NCBI GenBank assembly: GCA_041946755.1
Contig: JBHGBB010000022.1
Coordinates: 1 to 28,958, forward strand
Direction of reading: 5' to 3'
Length of the DNA: 28,958 bases
Origin: JBHGBB01 sp041946755
Lineage (GTDB): Bacteria > UBP4 > UBA4092 > JAOAEQ01
A model generated the notes under the pieces. The model did not search any database, was not told the DNA's origin, and saw only the letters and a list, made by a program, of their open reading frames with translations. How positions within the stretch are numbered: the first letter of the stretch is position 1; the number at the start of each line of letters is the position of its first letter. This document shows positions 7,247-14,869 of the stretch, in pieces. Both the position numbers and the translations under genes were made by a program.

Positions 7247-8665
7247 ATGGAAAAGGTGACAATAATAGGTGCAGGTTTGGCTGGGTTGGCTAGTGGATAC
7301 GAGCTGGTTCAGCATAATATCCCAGTCGAACTAATCGAATCCGAGTCGGGAGTAGGTGGATTAGCCGCCAGTGTCCATCATAATGGATATACTTTCGACC
7401 TCGGTCCCCACCGGATATATTCCGAATATCCTGAAATCATCCAGTTCTTAAAAGATTTATGTAAAGATGAACTGGTGACTGTAGACCGGCATAGTCGGAT
7501 TCGGTTACATAATCGGTATTTTCAATATCCATTGCAGTCGAAAGAGCTCATGCTGCATTTATCGCCCTTATTACCGGTAAAATTCCTTGCCAGCTATTTC
7601 TTAACTAATCTAAAAGATTGGTTTTCAGTACGAGATGACCTGAGTTATGCCGGCTGGATATCGCATCGGTTCGGAAAAGCTATGTCATCCTTCTTTTTCG
7701 AACCTTATGCGCAAAAAGTTTGGGGTACACCGGCAGGAGAATTATCCAGCGATATTGCAAAACAGCGGTTAGCGCAAGAGAATTTAATGGCAACCATTAA
7801 AGATATCTTCCGGGGACATAAAAAAGAAGCGGTTAAAACCGCTGTCCCAACATTTTTATATCCGAAAAATGGGATTGGAACCATATCCGATAAATTAGCT
7901 GATTATATTCGCTATCAGAAAAGTCAGATTTTGAATAATCAGGTGGTAATCGGATTCCGGAAATCGTCAAATCGTATCGAAAAGATTATTATTGAAGATA
8001 AAACCGATAATTCGAAACGAGAAATTGAGGTAGATTCAATCATTTCAACAATCCCGTTACCGATTCTGGTACCGCTGTTGACCGAAGATGAGAAATTAAG
8101 AACTATTTGCCGGTCATTAAAATTCCAAAATATTATCTTAGTATGCTTAATGTTTAAAAAGGATCGAGTAACTGATGATACTTGGCTTTATTTCCCGGAA
8201 AAACAATATCCATTTACCCGGATGTATGAACCGAAAAACTTCTATACCGGCTTGTGCCCGGAAGGTAAGAGTTCGTTAGGGATCGAAATCACCTGTGGTG
8301 CCGATTCATCCGTTTGGTCTGAACCGGATAATGAGATTTACCAAAACCTTGTTCCGTTGTTAAAGCAAGTAGAATTAATTGATAACGAAGAAGAAATCGA
8401 AGATTATCTGATGGTCCGGATACCGAATGCATATCCGATCTATGATTTAGCTTATGAGATGAAACTCAATAAACTATTTGAATTTCTCGGGCAATTCCAG
8501 AATTTGATTACGACCGGCCGGCAAGGATTGTTCCATCATAACAATCTCGACCATTCGCTGCTCATGGGAAACGCTGCCGCTAAGTATATTGTAAGTAAAA
8601 AATCGGGTTCTATAGGATGGTATCAAGAACTATACCAATTCGATAAATTTCGGGTTTTAGATTAG
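7247..8665 (+). CDS. FAD-dependent oxidoreductase (amine oxidase / protoporphyrinogen oxidase-like)
   Basis: The N-terminus MEKVTIIGAGLAGLASGYEL is a classic FAD-binding Rossmann motif (GAGLAG at residues 8-13), followed by E at the end of the second strand (ELIES) and GGLAAS. The sequence GPHRIYSEYPEI and a C-terminal ITTGRQGLFHHNNLDHSLLMG fit the COG1232 group, which includes protoporphyrinogen oxidases, desaturase-like enzymes and proteins close to UDP-galactopyranose mutase. The substrate is not known; a role in sugar-nucleotide or lipid metabolism is possible. The length of 472 residues is normal. I chose the ATG at 7247 because the protein family begins there; the frame extends to 7145, but that stretch is palindromic repeat DNA. 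No Shine-Dalgarno is evident before 7247. Confidence 0.8.
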   Translation: MEKVTIIGAGLAGLASGYELVQHNIPVELIESESGVGGLAASVHHNGYTFDLGPHRIYSEYPEIIQFLKDLCKDELVTVDRHSRIRLHNRYFQYPLQSKELMLHLSPLLPVKFLASYFLTNLKDWFSVRDDLSYAGWISHRFGKAMSSFFFEPYAQKVWGTPAGELSSDIAKQRLAQENLMATIKDIFRGHKKEAVKTAVPTFLYPKNGIGTISDKLADYIRYQKSQILNNQVVIGFRKSSNRIEKIIIEDKTDNSKREIEVDSIISTIPLPILVPLLTEDEKLRTICRSLKFQNIILVCLMFKKDRVTDDTWLYFPEKQYPFTRMYEPKNFYTGLCPEGKSSLGIEITCGADSSVWSEPDNEIYQNLVPLLKQVELIDNEEEIEDYLMVRIPNAYPIYDLAYEMKLNKLFEFLGQFQNLITTGRQGLFHHNNLDHSLLMGNAAAKYIVSKKSGSIGWYQELYQFDKFRVLD

Positions 8666-8698
8666 AAAATATTTCTATCAAAAAAAGAGATTTTTTTC

Positions 8699-8728
8699 TT
8701 GAAATATTTTATCTAGTTATGTTACTAT
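8699..8728 (+). promoter_or_regulatory. Possible extended -10 promoter in the dnaA upstream region
   Basis: TTGAAA (8699-8704) and TACTAT (8723-8728) are 18 bases apart, with TG one base before the -10 hexamer. It would start a transcript near 8735 that runs through a DnaA box and a foldable region towards dnaA. Confidence 0.3.
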
Positions 8729-8793
8729 GCCATTACGTTTTTATTAATAAGTTTCTACAAATCCTATTCTGTGGATAATCTGGTCGAATAAGT

Positions 8794-8893
8794 GGAGGAA
8801 TGAGGGGAGCAGTCTTAACCCAGCCTGGAATAAGGGAATTTAAGATATCTATGAGAAGCAAAAAATAGTTTTGCGATATGCTTCGAATCCTCC
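8794..8893 (+). ncRNA. Foldable segment, possible structured RNA or leader
   Basis: GGAGGA (8794-8799) can pair with TCCTCC (8888-8893), enclosing an inner stem ATATC/GATAT (8845-8849 with 8875-8879) capped by GCAAAA-AATAG-TTTTGC (8858-8874). CTTA and TAAG around CCAGCCTGG can form another small stem. I do not recognise an RNA family. The enclosed 22-codon frame from 8800 has its GGAGG only one base from the ATG and is probably not translated. Confidence 0.2.
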
Positions 8894-9302
8894 GGGTTGC
8901 ATTAAAATTGCCATCAAGTTGTCGGACGTAAATCGGGCTTTATCATTTCAGGTTTATTTTTTTATTTTTCACGCTGTTAATAGTATCAAAGAGTTAAGTT
9001 CAAATCCTATCAATAGCGTAAACCGCATCCTACAGCGTTAACTGCTGGTAGGATAATCGTTCGTCTGACTTCTTTTATCAGCGTAGAACAACCAACTCAA
9101 CTTAAAAAATCAACTCGGGCGGTTCCGTCTCTAAAGAAAATTCGCCGGTTGAGTGGTAGAATTGTAACGAGGGTAACTCATTCGGTATCATAGGACTCCA
9201 CGTTTATCCACTGCTGTTAATATCCTGTGGATAACTTTTAAGGGACTTGTGGATAACTTGTTCTTGAAGAATTCTTAACTGGGTATAAGTGGAGGATACA
9301 TT

Positions 9303-10775
9303 ATGACTGATTGGATTCATGATAATACCGTTTCGCAATCGAGTGATTTATGGAAAGAGACCTTATCGATTCTTGAAAAGCGCATCAGCCAGCAGAATAT
9401 GCAGACTTGGTTCCAGGCCATTCGAGGATATCAATTTGCGGATAGTCAACTTACTTTGACGGTTCCAAGTAAATATTATCAGGATTGGATAAGTTCCCAT
9501 TTCCTGGAAGAAATCAGCAGCGCGGTGGAAGAGTTAACCAAACAGCCGGTTTCGGTACAATTTAAAATTGATGAACCCCGGTTCGCTACCATGCGAGATA
9601 AAGGACCGGAGATAAAAGAAGAAATGATGCTTCAACCTCGGGAAGAATTAATGGTATCATCGCGAATATCGGAATCGAATGAACCTGGATTACTGTTATC
9701 TCGCGGTACTAATTTTGCGATAGCTGACCAATATCGTGGAGAGACATTCGAAAGGAGCAATTTGAACTCGAAATATACCTTCGAAACCTTTGTCGTTGGC
9801 GCTAGTAACCGATTGGCGCAAGCTGCTGCACAAGCAGTAGCGCAGAATCCGGCGAGACAATATAATCCCTTGTTTCTCTATGGTGGAGTGGGATTGGGGA
9901 AAACCCATCTGATGCAAGCGATTGGTCATTATGTCCGGAAAATAACCCCGCAAGCGAAAGTAGTATATCTCACCTCAGAACAATTCTTGAATGCATTTAT
10001 TACCTCCGTCCAGCTGAATCAAGTGCAGGAGTTTAAAGCCCGATACCGTAATATCGATGTTTTAATTATCGATGATATCCAGTTCATTGCCGGCAAAGAG
10101 CAGACCCAAGAAGTTTTCTTCCATACCTTCAATGCGTTATACGAAGCGCATAAACAGATAGTTATCAGCAGCGATCGGCCGCCGAAAGAGATTCCAACAA
10201 TTGAAGAGCGGCTCCGGTCCCGGTTCGAATGGGGATTGATTGCCGATATCCAGCCGCCGGATTTCGAGACTAGAGTAGCGATTCTGAAAAAGAAAGCATA
10301 TCAGGAGCGGTTCTCGATTCCGAATGATGTGACCTACTATATTGCCGAAAATATCACTTCCAATATCCGGGAACTGGAAGGATGCCTGGTTAGGATTGCC
10401 GCTTCGGCAACGATTAACGGTCAGCCGATAACCTTAGAAACCGCGAAATCGGCATTGAACCGGCTGCTTACTGAACGAAAAGAGAAGAATGTTGATATTA
10501 ATATTATCCAAAAGCGGGTCGCCGCATATTATAATATTACTATCGATGATTTATGCGGACAACGGCGGTCGAAAGGAATCGTCCAACCCCGGCAGGTAGC
10601 GATGTATCTCAGTCGGAAGCTGACCAATGGTTCATTCCCGGAAATTGGGGATGCGTTCGGCAAACGCGACCATACCACGGTTATTCATGCCTGTAATAAA
10701 GTTGAGCAGGATATGGAAACCGATGGGAATTTCCGCCGGGTAGTAGACCATATCATTCAACAGATTAAAGAGTAA
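9303..10775 (+). CDS. dnaA: Chromosomal replication initiator DnaA
   Basis: DnaA binds DnaA boxes at oriC and opens the duplex to load the replicative helicase. The 490-residue protein shows domain I (LEKRISQQNMQTWFQ), a divergent linker (about residues 90-150), the AAA+ domain starting at YTFETFVVGASNRLA with Walker A GGVGLGKT (residues 194-201) and Walker B LIIDDIQF, and the C-terminal DNA-binding domain with the signature GDAFGKRDHTTVIHACNKVE. GGAGG lies 7 bases before the ATG, giving a clear start. Four DnaA boxes upstream fit both the origin and autoregulation, as two of them (9226 and 9248) sit where they would block a promoter close to the gene. dnaN and recF do not follow; the next gene is gspG. 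Confidence 0.98.
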   Translation: MTDWIHDNTVSQSSDLWKETLSILEKRISQQNMQTWFQAIRGYQFADSQLTLTVPSKYYQDWISSHFLEEISSAVEELTKQPVSVQFKIDEPRFATMRDKGPEIKEEMMLQPREELMVSSRISESNEPGLLLSRGTNFAIADQYRGETFERSNLNSKYTFETFVVGASNRLAQAAAQAVAQNPARQYNPLFLYGGVGLGKTHLMQAIGHYVRKITPQAKVVYLTSEQFLNAFITSVQLNQVQEFKARYRNIDVLIIDDIQFIAGKEQTQEVFFHTFNALYEAHKQIVISSDRPPKEIPTIEERLRSRFEWGLIADIQPPDFETRVAILKKKAYQERFSIPNDVTYYIAENITSNIRELEGCLVRIAASATINGQPITLETAKSALNRLLTERKEKNVDINIIQKRVAAYYNITIDDLCGQRRSKGIVQPRQVAMYLSRKLTNGSFPEIGDAFGKRDHTTVIHACNKVEQDMETDGNFRRVVDHIIQQIKE

Positions 10776-10830
10776 AGGAGAGAATTCATTTCAGAATACT
10801 CACAACAGACTTTGGAATGAATGAATATAT

Positions 10831-11286
10831 ATGAAAACCAAACGAATACTTTATTCTTCACTTGGATTTACTTTGATGGAAATCATGTTGGTAGTCGTTA
10901 TTATCGCCATCCTCGCTGGATTCATTATTCCGAACGCGGTTAAACAATTACCCGGCGTTAAGATGGACCGTGCAAAAGCGGATGTGGTTAATATCTCAAG
11001 TATGTTGGATTTGTACTATATGCATAACGGGAATTATCCTACCACTGACCAGGGATTGCAAGCGTTAATCGAGAAGCCTTCTTCAGCTCCAGTACCAAAA
11101 GATTGGCGGGGTCCTTACCTGAAAAAGAAACAGGTTCCAGTTGATCCTTGGGGTAATGAATATAAATATAAATGCCCGGGAGAACATAATCCAGAAGAAT
11201 ATGATATTTGGTCAATGGGCTCGGATGGTCAGGATGGAACTGAAGACGATCTCGGGAACTGGGAAAAAGCGAAAACTTCATCTTAG
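10831..11286 (+). CDS. gspG: Type II secretion system major pseudopilin GspG
   Basis: GspG builds the periplasmic pseudopilus of type II secretion. The leader MKTKRILYSSLG ends at the prepilin peptidase site G12/F13, followed by FTLMEIMLVVVIIAILAGFI with glutamate at position +5 of the mature protein. The globular part has the GspG hallmarks: TTDQGLQALIEKP, WRGPYLKK, PVDPWGNEYKY and a C-terminal GSDGQDGTEDD loop that binds calcium in known members. The length of 151 residues is normal. No other secretion genes are adjacent, so it is an orphan located between dnaA and a UroD-family gene. The ATG is preceded by ATGAATGAAT and no clear Shine-Dalgarno. Confidence 0.92.
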   Translation: MKTKRILYSSLGFTLMEIMLVVVIIAILAGFIIPNAVKQLPGVKMDRAKADVVNISSMLDLYYMHNGNYPTTDQGLQALIEKPSSAPVPKDWRGPYLKKKQVPVDPWGNEYKYKCPGEHNPEEYDIWSMGSDGQDGTEDDLGNWEKAKTSS

Positions 11287-11324
11287 TTCTTGACTCAAAG
11301 TTCAGTCTATTCAATATACCAATT

Positions 11325-11477
11325 TTGAATTTCAAATTATTCTGGCAAAAAATCCAAAAATCGCTCGGGTTATTGGATGAATTTCTCTGCGATAGCTGCA
11401 AATATAACTGGGGAAATCTCTGTTTCCGCAAAGAACGGCCAAACGCGAAACAATGTCCGGAGTATAAAAAGAAGTAG
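11325..11477 (+). CDS. Small cysteine-rich protein, possible zinc binder
   Basis: A 50-residue frame starting at TTG encodes a basic, helical N-terminus (NFKLFWQKIQKSLGLLDEF) followed by CDSCKYNWGNLCFRKERP and CPEY near the C-terminus. The four cysteines in C-x2-C...C...C order, with the conserved-looking run RPNAKQCPEY, look like a small metal-binding module rather than random sequence. The frame is open upstream to about 11244 without an ATG, so the start could be another codon; no Shine-Dalgarno is seen. It follows gspG by 38 bases. The function is unknown. The codon use is consistent with the neighbouring genes, which is the main reason to believe it. Confidence 0.5.
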   Translation: MNFKLFWQKIQKSLGLLDEFLCDSCKYNWGNLCFRKERPNAKQCPEYKKK

Positions 11478-11566
11478 CGAGTAGCTAGTAGGTAGTCGCT
11501 AGGGGAAGAAACAAAATTTGTTTCCTAATCCGGTCTATTTTCTACGGACTACGGTCTACAGCCTTT
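11472..11566. repeat. Low-complexity repeat stretch before the UroD-family gene
   Basis: GTAGCGAGTAGCTAGTAGG-type short-period repetition at 11474-11502, a palindrome GAAACAAAATTTGTTTC (11508-11524), then CTACGGACTACGGTCTACAG directly before the ATG at 11567. Similar wording (AGTAGACAGTAGTCAG) recurs at 23869-23898. Confidence 0.5.
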
Positions 11567-12646
11567 ATGCCAAGACCACAACCTGATTTCGATAACCGAT
11601 TAAGAAAAGTCCTATTATGCCAGGGTGAACCCGACCGGGTGCCGTTAGCGGAACTAATTGTGGATCCGGTAGTCATGCGTGATTTTATGGGAAAAGTTTG
11701 CTGGGAACCGAAATTGGTCGACCGATTACCGGACTATCTCGATTTCTGGCTTACTGCCGGATATGATTATCTAAAACTCTCGCCGTCAATCAACCTTAAT
11801 CCTACCGCAAGAAAACCTAAAGAAGGAGACCGGATTTCGTCAGCCAGCGATACCGATCGGGAACGGGCTTGGGCGACTGAAGGTACCGGATTTATCACTT
11901 CTATGCAGGAGTTTGAAGCATATCAATGGCCGAAACCAAACGAAATCGATTATGCGGTATTCGACCGCGTCCAGCCATTGCTACCGGACGGTATGAAAAT
12001 CATCGGGCAATATGGGGATATCTTTACTTTCGCCTGGGAATTTATGGGATTCGAACAGTTCTCCTATGCCTTAGTTGAACAACCGGAATTGGTTGAAGCG
12101 CTCATTAATAAACTTGGAGAAATAGAGTATACTATGTTTGCCACGATGGCAGAAGTTCCGAACATGGGTGCGATTTGGTATAGCGATGATATTGCATATA
12201 CTGAAGGATTGTTGATTTCCCCGGCAGCGTTACGGAAATATCTCTTCCCCTGGATGAAGAAAATCGGGGAGGTATGTAAGAAAAAGAATATTCCGTTTAT
12301 CTATCATACCGATGGGGTACTCTGGGAAGTTATGGACGATTTAATCGAGTGCGGAATCAATGCGCTCCAGCCGATTGAACCGAAAGCGATGGATATCCGG
12401 GAAGCGAAACAGCGGCTGGCTGGTAAAGTAGCGGTTATCGGCAATATCGATCTGGGCTATACCTTAACCCGGGGGACACCGGAAGAAGTAGCTGCTGAAG
12501 TTAAACAGCGGATTAAAGAAGTCGGTCCCGGTGGCGGGTATGCACTGGGGTCATCGAACACTGTTCCGAGTTATGTACCGGTGCAGAACTATCGGGCGAT
12601 GGTCGAAACCTGCCTCGAATTCGGGAAATATCCAATCCAGTTATAA
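11567..12646 (+). CDS. Uroporphyrinogen decarboxylase (URO-D) family protein
   Basis: The fold family is recognisable from RKVLLCQGEPDRVPLAEL at the N-terminus, WYSDDIAYTEGLLISPAALRKYLFPWMKKI in the middle and a C-terminal GGYALGSSNTVPSYVPVQNYRAMVE. The middle and C-terminal segments (HTDGVLWEVMDDLIECGINALQPIEP, then VIGNIDLG) are the form seen in the many URO-D-like paralogues and methyltransferase-type members of environmental bacteria rather than in HemE itself. A heme role is therefore not assumed; a corrinoid-linked methyl transfer role is possible but not shown. The length is 359 residues. The ATG directly follows a repeat and has no Shine-Dalgarno. No hem genes are nearby. Confidence 0.8.
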   Translation: MPRPQPDFDNRLRKVLLCQGEPDRVPLAELIVDPVVMRDFMGKVCWEPKLVDRLPDYLDFWLTAGYDYLKLSPSINLNPTARKPKEGDRISSASDTDRERAWATEGTGFITSMQEFEAYQWPKPNEIDYAVFDRVQPLLPDGMKIIGQYGDIFTFAWEFMGFEQFSYALVEQPELVEALINKLGEIEYTMFATMAEVPNMGAIWYSDDIAYTEGLLISPAALRKYLFPWMKKIGEVCKKKNIPFIYHTDGVLWEVMDDLIECGINALQPIEPKAMDIREAKQRLAGKVAVIGNIDLGYTLTRGTPEEVAAEVKQRIKEVGPGGGYALGSSNTVPSYVPVQNYRAMVETCLEFGKYPIQL

Positions 12647-12659
12647 TTCCAAAATTATA

Positions 12660-12685
12660 TCCGACGAAGCCTTGGTGAAGTCGGA
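12660..12685. repeat. TCCGAC...GTCGGA hairpin in a convergent gap
   Basis: TCCGAC and GTCGGA bracket a 14-base centre in the 65-bp gap between the UroD-family gene and the opposing membrane-protein gene. Without a T tract it is not a canonical terminator, although it could slow polymerase from either side. Confidence 0.45.
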
Positions 12686-12711
12686 ACAAAATCCAAAACA
12701 AATCGTTTATT

Positions 12712-13260
12712 CTATAAGTCTCTTTCGTCCGGCTCTTCTAATGGAGGCTTACGTTTTTCTCTAAATGCGAGTCGGATCAAATGTTCACCGCCGGTAGCCA
12801 AATATACTCCTATCGTCAGTAATACTAGAGGACCGATAATTCTATTAAAAGATGTAATAAATGATTGGCCATAACTATGATCAAATATATTACTGAGCTT
12901 ACCCAAAATATTCGATACTGCGGATATACAACATCCGACTCCGATAATGATGAGCGATAAAGGGAACAAGCCTTTTTCCAATTGTATGATATCCCCAAAG
13001 GGGATTTCAGTATTAATCAGAATAAACCGTTTGGCCAGATAATCGCTATACCGGAAGAAAAGATACACCAATCCAATCCACCACAATATGCGGATCATAA
13101 TACCAACAGTATGAATATAGATATTTATTCCCACAGATTGACTAAAGTGAGATATAGCGAAGAATTCATTCACAAACAACGGTAATCCCGTGATGGTTTC
13201 TATTAAACAATATATCCCAATCAGTTTAAAAGATAACGATAAAACCTCGCGTTTAGTCAT
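12712..13260 (-). CDS. Four-helix membrane protein, paralogue 2 of a tandem pair
   Basis: I do not recognise a named family. The 182-residue protein is mostly hydrophobic with four predicted membrane spans (about residues 10-35, 48-70, 98-120 and 136-158) and a charged tail (EKRKPPLEEPDERD). It shares the opening MTKR[ED]VLS--FK-IG-Y, an FFR--D segment after the second span, and the ending TGG--L---AF-EK with the gene directly upstream, so the two arose by duplication. The two genes are 26 bases apart and in one operon. The start at 13260 is supported by an AAGG-type site upstream. Function is unknown. Confidence 0.7.
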   Translation of the reverse strand: MTKREVLSLSFKLIGIYCLIETITGLPLFVNEFFAISHFSQSVGINIYIHTVGIMIRILWWIGLVYLFFRYSDYLAKRFILINTEIPFGDIIQLEKGLFPLSLIIIGVGCCISAVSNILGKLSNIFDHSYGQSFITSFNRIIGPLVLLTIGVYLATGGEHLIRLAFREKRKPPLEEPDERDL

Positions 13261-13286
13261 AAGGATATTTTCCTTTCCCTTCGGGA

Positions 13287-13835
13287 CTATGAATTATCAG
13301 GTTCAGTAGTATTCGGTTTAATCGGTTTCTCTTTAAACGCAAACTCGACCAACCTTTTTCCGCCGGTAATCAGATACCCGCCGAGAACGAGTAAGATGAT
13401 TCCGCTAACTGCGTTCCCGAAATCAAATGAGTATATTATCGATTCTAAATTTGTTTGAGATACTCGAACAATAAATCCGGCAATCTCAGGTATCCCGCGG
13501 ACTAGACAGTATACGCCGAAGATACGTAATGTCAATCGAAATATCGGTTTGTGATATCGATTGATATCGAGTTCAGGTAATTTCGCATCGTCAGGCAGCA
13601 AGAGTTCAGTTATCGAATCGCCGAATCGGAAGAAGACATAAGCGAATCCGAGCAGCCAAAATGGGTAGATGATCATTATGATTGAGGTGCCATAAGATCC
13701 GAAAACCGCGTCTCTTTCAGGTTGAAATAAGGCTGCGATACTTAAAGCGAATGTTGATAATGATAATATTGCCAGTGAAATAAAGTACACACCTATGATT
13801 TTAAATGCGATAGATAAAACATCTCGTTTGGTCAT
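13287..13835 (-). CDS. Four-helix membrane protein, paralogue 1 of a tandem pair
   Basis: First gene of a two-gene operon on the - strand. It encodes 182 residues, exactly the length of its paralogue, with the same layout of four membrane spans and a polar C-terminus (KPIKPNTTEPDNS). The shared landmarks are MTKRDVLSIAFKIIGVY at the start, VFFRFGD after span two, and LITGGKRLVEFAFKEK before the tail. AAAGGA about 8 bases upstream of the ATG supports the start. It is transcribed divergently from phoB, with about 200 bases between them. No function can be inferred beyond membrane localisation. Confidence 0.7.
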   Translation of the reverse strand: MTKRDVLSIAFKIIGVYFISLAILSLSTFALSIAALFQPERDAVFGSYGTSIIMIIYPFWLLGFAYVFFRFGDSITELLLPDDAKLPELDINRYHKPIFRLTLRIFGVYCLVRGIPEIAGFIVRVSQTNLESIIYSFDFGNAVSGIILLVLGGYLITGGKRLVEFAFKEKPIKPNTTEPDNS

Positions 13836-13918
13836 AAACTCGTCCTTTCAGAGTAAGAATTAACATTTATTAAATACTACAATGCCCTCTCAGGTCAAGT
13901 CAATCGAAAAATATATAT

Positions 13919-13946
13919 TTGCGAATCAGTAGATATTCAGTATAAA
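13919..13946 (+). promoter_or_regulatory. Possible promoter upstream of phoB
   Basis: TTGCGA (13919-13924) and TATAAA (13941-13946) are 16 bases apart in the divergent region. A fragment AATTACACAGAT of the repeat seen complete between pstA and pstB lies downstream at 13965-13976, so this leader also carries repeat sequence. I saw no convincing PhoB box. Confidence 0.3.
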
Positions 13947-14041
13947 ATTTAACAGCAGAAACAGAATTACACAGATGATAGCTAATCTCTCGAATATCAT
14001 TCGGGTGATTCGTTATCATTCATGGCATTCATAACGCACCT

Positions 14042-14740
14042 ATGTATAAATCAAAAATATTAGTCGTTGATGACGAAAAAGATATCGTTGAATTGATCCG
14101 GTATAACCTGGAAAAAGAAGGATATCGGGTAATCGCTGCATTCGATGGAACGCAGGCGATTAAGGTCGCGGAACTGGATTTACCGAACCTGATTATTTTA
14201 GATTTAATGCTGCCGGGATTAGGCGGGCTCGAAGTATGCCGAATCTTAAAACAGAATGGGAAAACCGCTGGGATCCCGATTCTAATGGTCACCGCGAAAT
14301 CGGCTGAAACCGATAAAGTGGTGGGATTAGAATTAGGTGCGGATGATTATGTTACCAAACCATTCAGTCCCCGGGAATTAGTTGCCCGGGTGAAAGCGAT
14401 ATTGCGTCGTACCGGGACGCCGAAATCGGAACCGGCACCCGACTTGATTAAAATTGGGAGCATCAATATCGATTGCGGGAAATATATCGTTTCGGTTAAA
14501 GGTAAACCCATCGAATTAACTTCGAAAGAGTTTGAATTATTAAAAATCCTTATTGCCGCGAAAGGAAGAGCGTTAACCCGGGATTATCTGCTCGACCAGG
14601 TCTGGGCAATCGATATCTCATCGGATATCGAAACCAGAACGGTTGATGTACATATCGCCCAGTTGCGGAAAAAACTAGGACCTGAAGGGCACCGGATTAT
14701 CACGGTTAAAAATGTTGGTTATAGATTTGAATGCGAGTAA
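14042..14740 (+). CDS. phoB: Phosphate-type response regulator (PhoB/OmpR family)
   Basis: This is a two-domain DNA-binding response regulator. The receiver shows the acid pocket D10-D11, the phosphorylation site D54 (LIILDLMLPG), T84 and K106 (DDYVTKPFSP). The C-terminal OmpR-type winged helix shows ELTSKEFELLKILI and TRTVDVHIAQLRKKLG. The length of 232 residues is typical for PhoB. Its place next to a PhoR-type kinase and close to pstSCAB-phoU supports phosphate control. The ATG lacks an obvious Shine-Dalgarno. No frame disruption or missing active residue is visible. Confidence 0.88.
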   Translation: MYKSKILVVDDEKDIVELIRYNLEKEGYRVIAAFDGTQAIKVAELDLPNLIILDLMLPGLGGLEVCRILKQNGKTAGIPILMVTAKSAETDKVVGLELGADDYVTKPFSPRELVARVKAILRRTGTPKSEPAPDLIKIGSINIDCGKYIVSVKGKPIELTSKEFELLKILIAAKGRALTRDYLLDQVWAIDISSDIETRTVDVHIAQLRKKLGPEGHRIITVKNVGYRFECE

Positions 14741-14750
14741 CCGAAAATCT

Positions 14751-14842
14751 AACCGCAAAGGTCGCTAAGTAGGCGCAAAGATCGCTAAGACACTATATGT
14801 TTTCTTTAGGGACTTAGCGTTTCCTTTGCGTTCTCTGCGGTT
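14751..14842. repeat. CGCAAAG-arm palindromic repeat, copy 1 (phoB-phoR)
   Basis: The left arm opens AACCGCAAAGGTCGCTAAG and continues with GCGCAAAG. The right arm closes CTTTGCGTTCTCTGCGGTT. It is an imperfect inverted repeat of about 92 bp that fills most of the 129-bp gap between phoB and phoR. Confidence 0.85.
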
Positions 14843-14869
14843 TGCTTTTAGTATTTACTATAATTCAGT

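Larger units (their letters stand above)
8666..9302. other. Candidate replication origin (oriC) upstream of dnaA
   Basis: This 637-bp stretch has no convincing gene. It contains DnaA boxes: TGTGGATAA at 8770-8778, 9226-9234 and 9248-9256 (all reverse of TTATCCACA) and TTATCCACT at 9204-9212. An AT-rich tract at about 8951-8972 could serve as the unwinding element. Its position directly before dnaA is the classic origin arrangement. rpmH, often found here, is not present. A strand-composition switch over the whole chromosome would be needed to confirm it. Confidence 0.65.

Noticed and set aside
8800..8868. 22-codon frame beginning MRGAVLTQPGI
   Set aside because: It superficially resembles an alcohol dehydrogenase N-terminus, but the GGAGG is one base from the ATG, it is very short, and no continuation is found in other frames.
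9016..9193. Open frame of about 58 codons upstream of dnaA
   Set aside because: It has no ATG, GTG or TTG start with a ribosome-binding site and it overlaps the DnaA-box region; the basic composition alone is not enough.
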